Assembly: GCA_030668615.1 (NCBI GenBank)
Contig: DAOUTQ010000007.1
Coordinates: 1-41,929 of the forward strand
Source of the DNA: Bacteroidales bacterium
GTDB taxonomy: Bacteria > Bacteroidota > Bacteroidia > Bacteroidales > UBA12077
Direction: 5' to 3'
Length of the DNA: 41,929 nt
The position numbers and the translations under genes are program-made. This document shows positions 16,601 to 25,485 of this stretch, one piece after another. A model generated the notes under the pieces. It saw only the letters and a program-made list of their open reading frames with translations. It had not been told where the DNA came from and searched no databases. Each line of letters begins with the position of its first letter. Position 1 is the first letter of the stretch.

Positions 16601-16633
16601 TTTAACATCACTTTAACATCACTTTAACATCAA
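16601..16633. repeat. Three tandem 11-bp direct repeats
   Basis: TTTAACATCAC, TTTAACATCAC and TTTAACATCAA follow each other without a gap. An 11-bp period is one helical turn and is the arrangement bound by OmpR/PhoB-family response regulators. They lie upstream of the His-rich lipoprotein gene and 38 bases beyond the end of the permease gene. Confidence 0.8.
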
Positions 16634-16670
16634 TAGTTCTAAAAATAATAATGATATAAATCTCAAACAC

Positions 16671-17927
16671 TTAGAACGTAGTATTAATAGCCTCTACAGG
16701 GTTTAGTCTCGCTGCTTTGTAAGATGGGAAAATACCTGAAATTAATCCAATTGCAATTGAAATAATTAAGCCAAGTATTATATTTCCTAATGTGAGAGTT
16801 ATTTCCAAATCAATTTTACTTGAAGCAATTAAGCTTCCTGCAAAAATGAATATCAGACCAATTATTCCTCCAATTAGTGAAAGCATAACGGCTTCAAATA
16901 GAAACTGAAACAAAATAAATTTTCGTTTAGCTCCTAAAGATTTTTGAATACCTATCAAGTTAGTTCTTTCTTTTACCGAAACAAACATAATGTTGGCAAT
17001 TCCAAAACCACCAACAAGTATCGAGAAACCACCAATAAGCCAACCTGCAAGATTAATTACACCAAATATGCTGTTTAAGGCAGAATTCAGTATACTTGAC
17101 TGGTTTAACGCAAAACTGTCTTTTTGTTTAGGATTTAGTGTTCGAACAGACCTCAGGATACTCCGCAATTCATCTTTTAACTCATTAATGTTCACATTTG
17201 GCTTTGCTTTAACCATAATCATCGGATTTGCATTTTCGCTTTTAATATCTAATAGAGTTTTGGAATATATTATAGGGAGTATAATCATTTCATCAAGACT
17301 TCCGCTATTTAAAATGTCTTTTCCTTCTTTAGCAATTAATCCGACAATAGTAACTTTCCTTCCTGAAATTTTAATATCCTTTCCAACTGGATTTGCTCCC
17401 TGAAAAAGATCTGCTGCAAGCTGATGACCAATTAGACAAACGTTTTTTCCGGCAGTTGATTCAAATGGTGTAAAATACCGACCGTCTTTAAGTTCAAAGG
17501 CTCTTATTCTTTCAAACTCATGTGAATTAGCCCAAAGAATGGCATCCTCAGCAGTATTATTTTTATATTTTACAGTGCGTAAAGTTGAGGCTGTAAAATT
17601 TACAATTTCTGCTTTTTCAGATCTTTTTTTAATTTGTTCGTACTCTTCAATTTTTGGGACTGGGCGTTTTAAATATTCCCACCATGCAAATTCTTCTCCC
17701 GGAGGAGGAGCCCAGGGCCATTTTTGAACATAAATAATATCATCACCTAAAGAAGATAAGCTATTTCTGATTGTATTTTCAAGAGAATCAAGAATTGTAA
17801 ATACTGAGATAATAGCAAAAATGCCAATTGTAATACCAAGCAATGTGAGAAGAGTTCTTAATCGATTAACTTTTAAAGCATTAATTGCAAACAGAAAGCT
17901 CTCTTTAAGTAAATTAAGAAAAAGCAT
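16671..17927 (-). CDS. MacB/FtsX-type ABC transporter permease
   Basis: A 418-residue permease with one N-terminal helix (NRLRTLLTLLGITIGIFAIISV), a MacB_PCD periplasmic domain (about 45-260), and three C-terminal helices of the FtsX domain containing VSVKERTNLIGIQKSLGAKR and ending near AARLNPVEAI. MacB-type transporters export or mechanically handle lipoproteins, peptides and toxins across the envelope, with a separate ATPase and often an HlyD-type adaptor. Neither partner is encoded here, so the complex must be completed from another locus. A perfect -7 box TATATTTG (17962-17969) lies 34 bases upstream. Confidence 0.9.
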   Translation of the reverse strand: MLFLNLLKESFLFAINALKVNRLRTLLTLLGITIGIFAIISVFTILDSLENTIRNSLSSLGDDIIYVQKWPWAPPPGEEFAWWEYLKRPVPKIEEYEQIKKRSEKAEIVNFTASTLRTVKYKNNTAEDAILWANSHEFERIRAFELKDGRYFTPFESTAGKNVCLIGHQLAADLFQGANPVGKDIKISGRKVTIVGLIAKEGKDILNSGSLDEMIILPIIYSKTLLDIKSENANPMIMVKAKPNVNINELKDELRSILRSVRTLNPKQKDSFALNQSSILNSALNSIFGVINLAGWLIGGFSILVGGFGIANIMFVSVKERTNLIGIQKSLGAKRKFILFQFLFEAVMLSLIGGIIGLIFIFAGSLIASSKIDLEITLTLGNIILGLIISIAIGLISGIFPSYKAARLNPVEAINTTF

Positions 17928-17961
17928 AATATGACTTTTTATGAATTGAAAAGTTTTTTAA

Positions 17962-17969
17962 CAAATATA
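17962..17969 (-). promoter_or_regulatory. -7 promoter box of the MacB-type permease gene
   Basis: The minus strand reads TATATTTG, a perfect TAnnTTTG box, 34 bases before the ATG. Confidence 0.5.
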
Positions 17970-18093
17970 CGACTTCCGATTTTTTTTTCGGTGTATTATT
18001 TATATTTTCGAACAATTATTAGAATAGTTTATTTAATAGGGTATTTGCGAATTTTTAAGCATATCTAATTACCATTTTAAAGTTTTTTTTAAG

Positions 18094-18101
18094 TATTTTT
18101 G
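18094..18101 (+). promoter_or_regulatory. -7 promoter box of purH
   Basis: TATTTTTG fits TAnnTTTG and lies 24 bases before the purH ATG. No convincing -33 TTG is present. This promoter may also serve the mre genes downstream. Confidence 0.5.
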
Positions 18102-18125
18102 TCGGACTTTAACAAGGATTTGTAA

Positions 18126-19652
18126 ATGAACGATTTAAAAAAGATAAATTCAGCCTTAATATCAGTTTTTAATAAAGAGAATTTAGAACCAATAATTAAG
18201 AAACTTGCTGAACTAAATATTGAAATATTTTCTACCGGAGGAACTAAAGAATTTATTGAAAAAATTGGAGTAAAAGTTACAGCCGTTGAGGATTTAACAG
18301 ATTATCCTTCTATTCTTGGAGGAAGAGTAAAAACATTGCACCCAAAAGTTTTCGGGGGGATTCTTGCTCGAAGAGATAACAATTCCGATAAAGAACAACT
18401 AAAAGAGTATCAAATTCCGGAAATAGATTTGGTAATTGTTGACCTTTATCCTTTTGAAGATACTGTTGCTTCAGGAGCAGGGGAGCAAGACATTATTGAA
18501 AAAATTGACATAGGAGGGATTTCATTAATTCGTGCGGCAGCCAAGAATTTTAAGGATGCACTTATTGTCCCTTCAAAAAATCAATATCAGGATTTAATTG
18601 AGCTTTTACAAGATAAAAATGGAGAAACTTCCATTGAAGATCGCAAGAAATTTGCATTAGAGGCATTTAATGTTTCTTCGCATTATGATACTGCAATTTT
18701 TAACTACTTCAACAGTGATATTCAAATTCCTGCATTTAAACAAAGTTCAATTAACAGGAACGAACTTCGTTACGGAGAAAATCCACATCAGAAAGGATCT
18801 TTCTTTGGAAATTTAGAAGATGTGTTTGAACAGTTACATGGGAAACAAATTTCATATAATAACCTATTAGATATTGAAGCAGCAGTACAATTAATTGCTG
18901 AGTTTAATGAAACTACTTTTGCAGTTATGAAGCATAACAATGCTTGTGGAATTGCTTCAAGAGATAAATTAGTTGATGCTTGGAATGCAGCTTTAGCAGG
19001 CGATCCAATTTCAGCTTTTGGTGGTATACTAATTACCAACAAAGAAGTTGATATGCAATCAGCCATTGAAATTGACAAAATTTTCTTCGAAGTAATAATA
19101 GCTCCTTCATATGCAGATGATGCACTTAAAGTTCTAAAGAAAAAGAAAAATAGGATAATACTGATTCAGAAAATGAATCAGTTTCCAACGGTACAATATC
19201 GCTCTATGTTGAATGGAACATTAGTTCAGGATAGAGATTTAAAAATGGAAGTTGCTGAAGATTTAAAAACAGCAACTAAAAAAGCTCCAACAAAGGAAGA
19301 AATAGAAGATTTATTGTTTGCAAATAAATTAGTTAAGCATTCGAAATCGAATACAATTGTTTTAGCTAAAAATAAGCAGTTATGTGCAAGTGGTGTTGGT
19401 CAAACATCACGTATTGATGCGCTAAAGCAAGCTATTTTAAAAGCAAATAGTTTTAAGTTTGATATAAATGGTGCCGTTATGGCATCTGATGCATTTTTCC
19501 CATTTGCTGATTCAGTTCAGATTGCATTTGAAGCAGGAGTAACTTCTGTTATTCAACCAGGTGGATCAGTAAGAGATCAAGAGTCAATTGATTATTGCAA
19601 TAAAGAGGGAATGGCAATGGTATTTACAGGAACAAGACATTTTAAACATTAA
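18126..19652 (+). CDS. purH: Bifunctional AICAR transformylase / IMP cyclohydrolase
   Basis: PurH carries out the last two steps of de novo IMP synthesis: formylation of AICAR using 10-formyl-tetrahydrofolate, then ring closure. The 508-residue protein has the MGS-like IMP cyclohydrolase domain (about 1-195, with STGGTKEFI and GGRVKTLHPKVFGGIL) and the AICAR transformylase domain (about 200-508). The latter has RYGENPHQ, the catalytic KHNNACG (K269, H270) and QPGGSVRDQE. Length is normal. It is followed 34 bases later by mreB with no visible terminator, so it may share a transcript with the cell-shape genes. Confidence 0.97.
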   Translation: MNDLKKINSALISVFNKENLEPIIKKLAELNIEIFSTGGTKEFIEKIGVKVTAVEDLTDYPSILGGRVKTLHPKVFGGILARRDNNSDKEQLKEYQIPEIDLVIVDLYPFEDTVASGAGEQDIIEKIDIGGISLIRAAAKNFKDALIVPSKNQYQDLIELLQDKNGETSIEDRKKFALEAFNVSSHYDTAIFNYFNSDIQIPAFKQSSINRNELRYGENPHQKGSFFGNLEDVFEQLHGKQISYNNLLDIEAAVQLIAEFNETTFAVMKHNNACGIASRDKLVDAWNAALAGDPISAFGGILITNKEVDMQSAIEIDKIFFEVIIAPSYADDALKVLKKKKNRIILIQKMNQFPTVQYRSMLNGTLVQDRDLKMEVAEDLKTATKKAPTKEEIEDLLFANKLVKHSKSNTIVLAKNKQLCASGVGQTSRIDALKQAILKANSFKFDINGAVMASDAFFPFADSVQIAFEAGVTSVIQPGGSVRDQESIDYCNKEGMAMVFTGTRHFKH

Positions 19653-19686
19653 TAAACCAAAGAATAATTAAATATATAGACGTATA

Positions 19687-20709
19687 ATGGGATTTTTTTC
19701 ATTTTTTACTCAGGAATTAGCAATGGACTTAGGAACTGCTAATACTATCATAATTTATAACGATAAAATTGTTGTTGATGAACCATCAATTGTTGCTGTT
19801 GAACAAGCAACTGGTAAGCTTATTGCTATTGGTAAGAAAGCTCGCCAAATGCATGGTAAAACACACGTAAATATTCGAACTATAAGACCTTTAAAAGATG
19901 GTGTTATTGCTGATTTTAATGCTGCCGAACTAATGATTCGTGGTATGATTAAAATGATAAATCAAAAACCTCAGTTATTTGCTCCTTCATTAAGATTAGT
20001 TGTTTGTATTCCATCAGGAAGTACTGAAGTTGAAATGCGTGCTGTACGTGATTCTTCAGAACATGCAGGTGGTCGTGATGTTTATATGATTTATGAACCT
20101 ATGGCAGCTGCTATTGGTATGGGAATTGATGTTGAAGAACCAAAAGGAAGTATGGTAGTTGATATCGGAGGTGGTACTACCGAAGTTGCAGTTATTGCAC
20201 TTGGTGGAATTGTAAGCAATAAATCGATTCGTATAGCAGGTGACGCTTTTACTGCAGATATTCAGGCGTATATGCGTCATCAACATAATATAAAAATTGG
20301 AGAAAGAACAGCAGAAGAAATTAAAATTAATGTGGGTTCATGTTTAGCTGAACTTGAAAATCCACCGGAAGATTTCATAGTTCGCGGTCCAAATCTTATG
20401 ACCGCAATGCCAGTTGAAATTCCTGTTTCATATCAAGAAATCGCACATTGTCTTGATAAATCAATATCAAAAGTTGAAACTGCAATTTTAGGAGTATTAG
20501 AGCAAACACCTCCTGAATTATATGCTGATATTGTAAACGATGGCGTACTTTTAGCAGGTGGTGGTGCCCTAATGAGAGGATTAGATAAACGTTTAACTGA
20601 TAAAATTGGAATAACGTTTCATGTTGCAGAAGATCCACTACACGCAGTTGCTCGTGGAACGGGTATAGCTTTAAAAAATGTTGACAAATTTTCTTTCTTA
20701 ATGAGATAA
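19687..20709 (+). CDS. mreB: Rod shape-determining protein MreB
   Basis: MreB is the actin-like filament that organises the elongasome under the inner membrane. The 340-residue protein has the actin-fold nucleotide motifs DLGTANTIIIY (phosphate 1), VVDIGGGTTEVAVIALGG (phosphate 2) and LAGGGALMRGLDKRL (adenosine). A short amphipathic N-terminal stretch, MGFFSFFTQE, fits the usual membrane-targeting tail. It is the first gene of a tightly spaced mreB-mreC-mreD-pbp2-rodA block. Confidence 0.97.
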   Translation: MGFFSFFTQELAMDLGTANTIIIYNDKIVVDEPSIVAVEQATGKLIAIGKKARQMHGKTHVNIRTIRPLKDGVIADFNAAELMIRGMIKMINQKPQLFAPSLRLVVCIPSGSTEVEMRAVRDSSEHAGGRDVYMIYEPMAAAIGMGIDVEEPKGSMVVDIGGGTTEVAVIALGGIVSNKSIRIAGDAFTADIQAYMRHQHNIKIGERTAEEIKINVGSCLAELENPPEDFIVRGPNLMTAMPVEIPVSYQEIAHCLDKSISKVETAILGVLEQTPPELYADIVNDGVLLAGGGALMRGLDKRLTDKIGITFHVAEDPLHAVARGTGIALKNVDKFSFLMR

Positions 20710-20730
20710 AATTTTTTAGGTGAATAGAAT

Positions 20731-21561
20731 ATGAGAAGTTTATTAAATTTTTTAGTACGAATACATTTTTTACTTCTATTCATACTTATCGAAGTTTTTT
20801 CTATTTCTCTTTTAGTTAACAGAAATAGCTTTCATAAAGCAAGATTCGTGAATTTTACTCGACAGGTTGCCGGAAACGTTTTTGTAAAATCAAATAATTT
20901 AAAGCAATATCTATCTTTAACTGAGGAAAATCAGCGACTTGCTGAGGAAAATAATAGACTTTTAAATATTATTGAATCGACCTACAAATCAGACGAAATA
21001 TTCTTTCGTTCAGTAAATGATACCATCTTCAATCAACGATATCAGTATACATCAGCAAAAATCATTAATAACTCCATTAATAAAAAGCACAACTTTATAA
21101 CCTTGAATAAGGGTAGTGAACAGGGATTAAGACCTGAAATGGCAGTGGTTTCTGAAGGAAGTATTGTTGGAGTAATAAAAGGCGTATCAAATAATTACTC
21201 AACAGTAATATCCTTACTAAATCTCGACTTAAAAATAAGTTCTAAGATTAAAAAAAATGGATACTTTGGTCCATTAATGTGGGAGGGTCAAGGATATCAG
21301 TCGGCAATATTAAATGAGATTCCATTAAATGCAGATATCCAGGTTGGAGACACAATAATTACTAGTGGTTTTTCTTCTATATATCCGGAAGGAATCCTAA
21401 TAGGATTCATTAGTGATTTTACTGAAAAAGGAGGCAGTTTTTACGAAATAAAGGTTAACCTGTCAACCGATTTTAAAAGTCTCGATAACGTAAATGTTAT
21501 TGGGAATTTATTGCAAACAGAAAAATTAAATATAGAAAAACAAGCAGAGCAAAATGATTAA
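20731..21561 (+). CDS. mreC: Rod shape-determining protein MreC
   Basis: MreC is a periplasmic scaffold linking MreB to PBP2 and RodA. The 276-residue protein has one N-terminal helix (about 12-30), a coiled coil (about 60-85, LTEENQRLAEENNRLL), and the beta-rich MreC core (about 100-265) with ITLNKGSEQGLRPEMAVVS and GDTIITSGFSSIYPEGILIG. It starts 21 bases after mreB and overlaps mreD by eight bases, indicating translational coupling. Confidence 0.95.
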   Translation: MRSLLNFLVRIHFLLLFILIEVFSISLLVNRNSFHKARFVNFTRQVAGNVFVKSNNLKQYLSLTEENQRLAEENNRLLNIIESTYKSDEIFFRSVNDTIFNQRYQYTSAKIINNSINKKHNFITLNKGSEQGLRPEMAVVSEGSIVGVIKGVSNNYSTVISLLNLDLKISSKIKKNGYFGPLMWEGQGYQSAILNEIPLNADIQVGDTIITSGFSSIYPEGILIGFISDFTEKGGSFYEIKVNLSTDFKSLDNVNVIGNLLQTEKLNIEKQAEQND

Positions 21562-22069
21562 GTTATTACCAAGATACATATTGAGCTTTATTTTGCTTGT
21601 TTTCTTACAGGTATTTATTTTAAATAATATCCAGTTTAGTGGGTATATAAATCCATATATTTACGTTTTATTTATTTTGGTTTTACCATTTGAAACACCA
21701 AAGTGGTTCTTATTATTCATAGCTTTTGTATTGGGATTAACTGTTGATTTGTTTTCCAATACTCCCGGAATGCATAGTTCAGCTACAGTGTTTATGGCTT
21801 TTTTACGCCCTTATGTATTAAAAGTAATATCTCCAAGAGACGGTTATGAATCAGAAACCTTACCTCAGTTGAAACATTACGGATCTGCATGGTTCATTCG
21901 GTACTCTGCGATTTTAATTTTTGCTCATCATTTATTTTTATTTTATATTGAGGTATTCAGGTTGTCAGAGTTTTTTGCTACATTGGCAAGAGTTATATTA
22001 AGTTCTCTGTTTACTATAATATTAGTTTTAATCAGTCAGTATTTTTACCGCAGAGATATTAAAAGGTAA
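21554..22069 (+). CDS. mreD: Rod shape-determining protein MreD
   Basis: A 171-residue membrane protein with about five helices, matching MreD of the elongasome. It has low sequence conservation as usual, but position between mreC and pbp2, length, and the pattern LGLTVDLFSNTPGMHSSATVFMAFLRP support the call. Its start lies within the last codons of mreC (eight-base overlap). Confidence 0.92.
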   Translation: MIKLLPRYILSFILLVFLQVFILNNIQFSGYINPYIYVLFILVLPFETPKWFLLFIAFVLGLTVDLFSNTPGMHSSATVFMAFLRPYVLKVISPRDGYESETLPQLKHYGSAWFIRYSAILIFAHHLFLFYIEVFRLSEFFATLARVILSSLFTIILVLISQYFYRRDIKR

Positions 22070-22094
22070 AAAGAAACATTAATACATAGGTTGA

Positions 22095-23936
22095 GTGGAT
22101 TCTTTTGCTAACAGAAGACATATTATCAGGTTTATTATCATACTGGTTGGGTTGATTTTTATAATAAGACTATTTGTTCTTCAGGTTGTTGATAGCACTT
22201 ATAAACTTACCGCTAGTAGTAATGTTCTTAGATACGTAACTCAGTTTCCGGCCCGGGGCTTAATTTATGATAGGAATGGGGAATTGATTGTTTACAACGA
22301 AGCCACATATGACTTAATGGTTGTTCCGGATCAATTACAAGCTTTTGACACGACAGAATTTTGTACAATTCTCGATTTGAAAAAAGAATATGTAGATGAA
22401 GCATTAAAAAGGGCAAAGAAATTTTCAAGATATAACTCTTCTGTATTTTTAAAGCAGGTTTCATCGAGAACTTATGCAAATCTTCAAGAAAAACTTTATA
22501 AATACCCAGGATTTTATGTCCAGGCACGAACATTAAGAAAGTATAATTCAGATATTGGAGCACACCTGCTCGGGTATGTTGGAGAAGTAAATGAAAAGAT
22601 TGTTGAAAATAATGATTATTACAGATCAGGTGATTATATTGGAATTAGTGGGATTGAGCAATCATATGAGGAATTTATCAGAGGTAAAAAAGGTGTAAGT
22701 GTATATTTGGTTGATGTTCACAACAGAATAAAAGGTACATATTCTAACGGAAGACATGATAAAGAGGCCGTGGTTGGTTCTAATATTATTTCAACAATAG
22801 ACACAGAATTACAGGCGTATGGCGAAAAATTGATGGCAAACAAAATTGGAAGTATTGTTGCAATTGAACCATCTACAGGAGAAGTTTTATCCCTTGTTTC
22901 TACACCAACTTATAAGCCTGAACTTTTGGTTGGTCGTAAAAGAACAGAAAATTATGTGCGTTTAATGTCAGATTCTTTAAAGCCCTTATTTAACAGAGCG
23001 TTAATGGCGCAATACCCTCCTGGCTCTACTTTTAAAATTATTAATGCATTAATCGGTATGCAGGAAAGAATATTGTATCCTTATACCAAATATGATTGCA
23101 ATGGAGCATATTTTTCAGGACGATTTCGACTTGGTTGTCATATACACAGATCACCCTTGAATTTGATTGAATCTATTCAAATGTCATGTAATACATATTA
23201 CTGTAATGTTTTTAGGGCCATTCTGGATAATAAAAAATATCCTTCAATTCGGGAGTCATTTGATATGTGGAGAGAGTATATCATGTCGTTTGGTTTTGGG
23301 GAATATTTGAACAGCGATTTTGGCAATGAACTTAAAGGTTTAGTTCCCACAAAAGAAACTTACGATAGAATATACGGTAAGAATGGCTGGAAGTCCTTAA
23401 CTTTAATTTCAATGGCAATTGGTCAGGGAGAGTTAGGCACTACTCCTTTGCAAATGGCAAACATGACGGCTGCAATTGCTAATCGTGGCTATTATTACAT
23501 ACCACATATTGTAAAGGAAATTGAAGGTGATTTTGAGTTAGATGAAAGATTTTATCAAAAACAATATACTAAAATCGATTCAATTTATTTTGAGATAGCT
23601 ATTGAAGGAATGGATTTGGCAGTAAATGGAGAAGCTGGAAGCGGTAGTACTGCAAGAAGTGCTCAAATCCCGGATATTACTGTATGTGGAAAAACTGGTA
23701 CGGCAGAAAATCCACATGGAAAAGATCATTCCATTTTTATTGCTTTTGCTCCTAAAAAAGATCCTAAAATAGCAATAGCAGTATATATTGAAAATGGTGG
23801 ATTTGGAAGTACATGGGCAGCACCTACAGCAAAATTAATGATAGAGAAATATTTGAATGATTCTATATCTGTTCCATGGTGGGAGCAACATATCTTAAAT
23901 GCAGAAATTAATTATAACAATGCAGAGAAAGATTAA
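22095..23936 (+). CDS. mrdA: Penicillin-binding protein 2 (elongasome transpeptidase)
   Basis: A class B PBP that cross-links peptidoglycan during elongation with RodA. The 613-residue protein has one N-terminal helix (10-32), the dimerisation/pedestal domain (about 50-220) and the transpeptidase domain. The three active-site motifs are all present: STFK (S311-K314), SCN (364-366) and KTG (533-535). No in-frame ATG lies near the family start, so the GTG at 22095 is the start codon. It follows mreD by 25 bases, and rodA starts within its 3' end. Confidence 0.96.
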   Translation: MDSFANRRHIIRFIIILVGLIFIIRLFVLQVVDSTYKLTASSNVLRYVTQFPARGLIYDRNGELIVYNEATYDLMVVPDQLQAFDTTEFCTILDLKKEYVDEALKRAKKFSRYNSSVFLKQVSSRTYANLQEKLYKYPGFYVQARTLRKYNSDIGAHLLGYVGEVNEKIVENNDYYRSGDYIGISGIEQSYEEFIRGKKGVSVYLVDVHNRIKGTYSNGRHDKEAVVGSNIISTIDTELQAYGEKLMANKIGSIVAIEPSTGEVLSLVSTPTYKPELLVGRKRTENYVRLMSDSLKPLFNRALMAQYPPGSTFKIINALIGMQERILYPYTKYDCNGAYFSGRFRLGCHIHRSPLNLIESIQMSCNTYYCNVFRAILDNKKYPSIRESFDMWREYIMSFGFGEYLNSDFGNELKGLVPTKETYDRIYGKNGWKSLTLISMAIGQGELGTTPLQMANMTAAIANRGYYYIPHIVKEIEGDFELDERFYQKQYTKIDSIYFEIAIEGMDLAVNGEAGSGSTARSAQIPDITVCGKTGTAENPHGKDHSIFIAFAPKKDPKIAIAVYIENGGFGSTWAAPTAKLMIEKYLNDSISVPWWEQHILNAEINYNNAEKD

Positions 23937-25344
23937 TATATGGAGTAGTATCGACTGGTTAACAGTAAGTATGTATCTCGTCTTAGTATTTTTAGGATGG
24001 ATAAATATTTATGCTGCAGTTTACAATGAAGAACATCAGGGAATTTTTGATGTTTCTCAGCGTTACGGAAAACAATTAATTTGGATTTCAGCAGCATTTG
24101 TTATAGCATTTATCGTTTTTATTATTGACATTAATTTTTATTCTTATTTTGCATATATTTTTTATGGAATCCTCATTTTTGTTTTAGTCAGCGTGCTTAT
24201 TTTTGGAAAAGAAGTTCATGGTGCAACATCTTGGTTTGAGATTGGAAACATTCGCATACAGCCTGCAGAGTTTGCTAAGATTGCGACAGCTTTAGCACTA
24301 GCGAGGTATTTAAGTTCTTATAATGTTCAGATAAATAATTTAAAGTCGTATATACGGATTGCTGCAATAATTTTGGTTCCGTCATTTTTAATTTTATTAC
24401 AAAACGATACCGGATCTGCACTGGTTTATTTCGCATTTATTATTGTTTTGTACCGTGAAGGAATATCTGAAAGTATTTTATTACTGGGTTTATTTGTTGT
24501 GGTCTTATTTATTCTTGCTCTTATAATCGAAAAATTGATTATTATTCTATTATTGATAGGAATATTATTTATTGTTTTTTGGTTCATAAATAGAAAATTG
24601 AAATTTACTGCAATTGCTATTGGAATTCTTCTGTTTTTATCAGGAGCATTTTATGCAGTTAATGAAATATTTAAAATGGGAGTGACATATTATTATATAA
24701 TCCTAATTGCGCTTGGAATTTCAGGGATTGTTTATATAATTCTTTCGATTAAATATAAAATAAGGCGTGTTGTCTTACTTCTTATATTCTTAATTGGATC
24801 GGTAATGTTTACATACTCAGTTGATTATGTTTTCAATAATTTTCTCGAACAACATCAGCAAAAAAGAATAAATGTTGTTTTAGGTTTGGAATCGGATCCT
24901 TATGGTGTAGAATACAATGTAAATCAGTCAAAAATAGCAATAGGTTCAGGTGGTTTAACAGGCAAAGGTTTTCTTAAAGGAACACAGACTAAATTTGATT
25001 TTGTTCCGGAACAAAGTACTGATTTTATTTTTTGTACAATTGGTGAGGAATGGGGATTTTTAGGAACTTTCTTTATTGTATCATTGTTTATCTTCTTTTT
25101 ATACAGGCTTATTGGTATAGCTGAGCGACAGCGATCTCAGTTTAGTAGAGTTTATGGATATGCTGTTATTTCAGTCTTCTTTTTTCATATTGTAATTAAT
25201 ATTGGAATGACAATAGGACTTGTTCCCGTTATTGGAATTCCTCTTCCGTTTTTTAGTTACGGAGGATCTTCATTGTGGGCATTTACAATTCTATTATTTA
25301 TATTTTTAAGATTAGATGCCAGTAGATTAGAACTGCTTCATTAA
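23920..25344 (+). CDS. rodA: Rod shape-determining protein RodA (SEDS glycosyltransferase)
   Basis: RodA polymerises lipid II into glycan strands in partnership with PBP2. The 474-residue protein has about 12 helices and SEDS signatures: RIQPAEFAKIA, QNDTGSALVY, VPEQSTDFIF and the C-terminal PFFSYGGSSLW. It is longer than the usual 370-430 residues because of an extra hydrophobic stretch in the middle (about residues 190-295), where additional helices are inserted. An ATG at 23899 is also in frame, but the ATG at 23920 gives the better family N-terminus and a 17-base overlap with the PBP2 gene, suggesting coupled translation. Confidence 0.95.
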   Translation: MQRKINIWSSIDWLTVSMYLVLVFLGWINIYAAVYNEEHQGIFDVSQRYGKQLIWISAAFVIAFIVFIIDINFYSYFAYIFYGILIFVLVSVLIFGKEVHGATSWFEIGNIRIQPAEFAKIATALALARYLSSYNVQINNLKSYIRIAAIILVPSFLILLQNDTGSALVYFAFIIVLYREGISESILLLGLFVVVLFILALIIEKLIIILLLIGILFIVFWFINRKLKFTAIAIGILLFLSGAFYAVNEIFKMGVTYYYIILIALGISGIVYIILSIKYKIRRVVLLLIFLIGSVMFTYSVDYVFNNFLEQHQQKRINVVLGLESDPYGVEYNVNQSKIAIGSGGLTGKGFLKGTQTKFDFVPEQSTDFIFCTIGEEWGFLGTFFIVSLFIFFLYRLIGIAERQRSQFSRVYGYAVISVFFFHIVINIGMTIGLVPVIGIPLPFFSYGGSSLWAFTILLFIFLRLDASRLELLH

Positions 25345-25412
25345 TACCGTTTATTATTCAAGTTGTCATATTTGTGAAAAACAAATATGGATTGAATATA
25401 CAACGGCATTAA
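25341..25412. repeat. Long imperfect palindrome after rodA
   Basis: The left arm (25341-25374) and right arm (25382-25412) form a stem of about 30 pairs with a few bulges around a 7-base loop. Shared blocks in order are TTAAT, CCGTT, TATTCAA and CATATTTG; the last forms a perfect 8-base stem next to the loop. It begins at the rodA stop codon. It may terminate the mre operon or the opposing transcript, though no T-run follows. Confidence 0.7.
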
Positions 25413-25421
25413 CTATTCTAA

Positions 25422-25458
25422 TCTTCAAAACATCACATTATATGCGACATTTTGAAGA
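25422..25458. repeat. Hairpin before the 3' end of the aminomutase-like gene
   Basis: TCTTCAAAA (25422-25430) and TTTTGAAGA (25450-25458) form a perfect 9-base stem with a 19-base loop between two convergent genes. Probably part of a bidirectional terminator region with the palindrome just to its left. Confidence 0.5.
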
Positions 25459-25485
25459 AGAATTGGTATAATTTGCTTAAAGGAA

